Below, piece after piece: positions 63,721-64,000 of a stretch of 64,000 nt of DNA (the first letter of the stretch is position 1; the number at the start of each line of letters is the position of its first letter). The notes under the pieces were generated by a model, which saw only the letters and a program-made list of their open reading frames with translations, had not been told where the DNA came from and ran no database searches. Origin of the DNA: Orenia marismortui DSM 5156 (GTDB taxonomy: Bacteria; Bacillota; Halanaerobiia; Halobacteroidales; Halobacteroidaceae); NCBI RefSeq assembly GCF_000379025.1, contig NZ_KB900618.1, positions 362,640 through 426,639 of the forward strand. The letters run 5' to 3'. The position numbers and the translations under genes were made by a program.

Positions 63721-64000
63721 ACAATTATATCATTTTTAATTAATAAATCAGCAGTTAGGCCATTTCCTTTTATAAGCTCTCCACTAAAGTTTCCATCATA
63801 TATTAATCCATAACCACAAGAAGGACTTCTTGACTGCAATATTGCTACTTCAGCTCCAATAATCTGAGCAATCTCTAAGGTCTTCTCTGCCCCAACAATA
63901 AATTCTTTGCTAAAATCTCGCCCATCTTTGCTTATAACCCTTTTATTCTTACTTTCATCAATTATAATTTCACAAGAAGATCTAGGAGTCTTTAGACCTC
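63690..64000 (-). CDS. DUF523 family protein (partial, N-terminus beyond window)
   Basis: About 103 C-terminal residues are visible. RDFSKEFIVGAEKTLEIAQI, AILQSRSPSCGYGLIYDG and GNGLTADLLIKNDI are typical of DUF523, a small protein with conserved cysteines of unknown function. The reading ends SDTLATSF, and these last residues with the TAG stop come from the TAGC-type element, so the original C-terminus was altered when that element arrived. Confidence 0.8.
   Translation of the reverse strand, partial: GLKTPRSSCEIIIDESKNKRVISKDGRDFSKEFIVGAEKTLEIAQIIGAEVAILQSRSPSCGYGLIYDGNFSGELIKGNGLTADLLIKNDIIVYSDTLATSF

Overview
The window is low-GC DNA from an anaerobic, endospore-forming Firmicute. Two alpha/beta-type small acid-soluble spore proteins and SpoVT show spore formation. 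Rubredoxin, ferredoxin-type MinD ATPases, a hemerythrin chemoreceptor and radical-SAM genes suit an anaerobe. The mixture resembles the Halanaerobiales (Halobacteroidaceae, Orenia-like); that placement is inference from protein style, not from a marker gene. Most genes run on the minus strand.

Layout. 0-5.4 kb: a Bax-like glucosaminidase, a complete ISLre2-family insertion sequence with 9-bp target duplication, a cupin gene, an OsmC remnant and a TetR-controlled two-gene permease. 5.4-15.4 kb: an iron-sulfur/redox region (UPF0251/DUF134 regulator, DUF5320 protein, Mrp ATPase, two ferredoxin-MinD ATPases, two NifX-like proteins, a Fur-family regulator) mixed with an MFS transporter, a flavin reductase-like gene, an MBL hydrolase, DUF89, a frameshifted peptide deformylase and a thioesterase. 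Three promoters here share a CATATG-centred operator built into perfect TTGACA-17-TATAAT promoters. 15.6-20.5 kb: an acid phosphatase lipoprotein, a chemoreceptor with C-terminal hemerythrin, an FTCD-like gene with an apparent ATT start, and two spore protein genes.

20.6-28.6 kb: the C5 tetrapyrrole pathway to sirohydrochlorin and its chelatase (hemA, precorrin-2 dehydrogenase, hemC, cobA-hemD fusion, hemB, hemL, cbiX). 28.7-33.5 kb: a glucose PTS (HPr, two EIIA, GlcT-like antiterminator, EIICB) with a visible RAT/terminator switch before ptsG. 33.6-41.8 kb: spoVT and many small or unknown genes, including three tandem 29-residue membrane microproteins plus a relative, rubredoxin, PadR, YetF, and a lipoprotein whose metallopeptidase motif has lost both glutamates. 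42.4-47.2 kb: divergent type II topoisomerase genes. 47.2-51.4 kb: cheW-cheA-cheY-cheB with a decayed cheY duplicate. 51.5-59.2 kb: a histidine operon hisZ-G-D-B-H-A-F-IE without hisC. 59.5-64 kb: a YlbF/YmcA-like protein next to miaB, an acetyltransferase, a zinc-ribbon gene with a second apparent ATT start, an SPL-like radical SAM protein and a partial DUF523 gene.

The most unusual theme is a set of dispersed intergenic elements built from short repeated words (TAGCTANTAGC, GTAACNAGTNAC, AATTGAGAATT, TTCGTGGTTAA). They sit exactly between the stop codon of one gene and the Shine-Dalgarno of the next, especially in the his operon, and supply the last codons and stop of several genes. No tRNA, rRNA or CRISPR array was seen.
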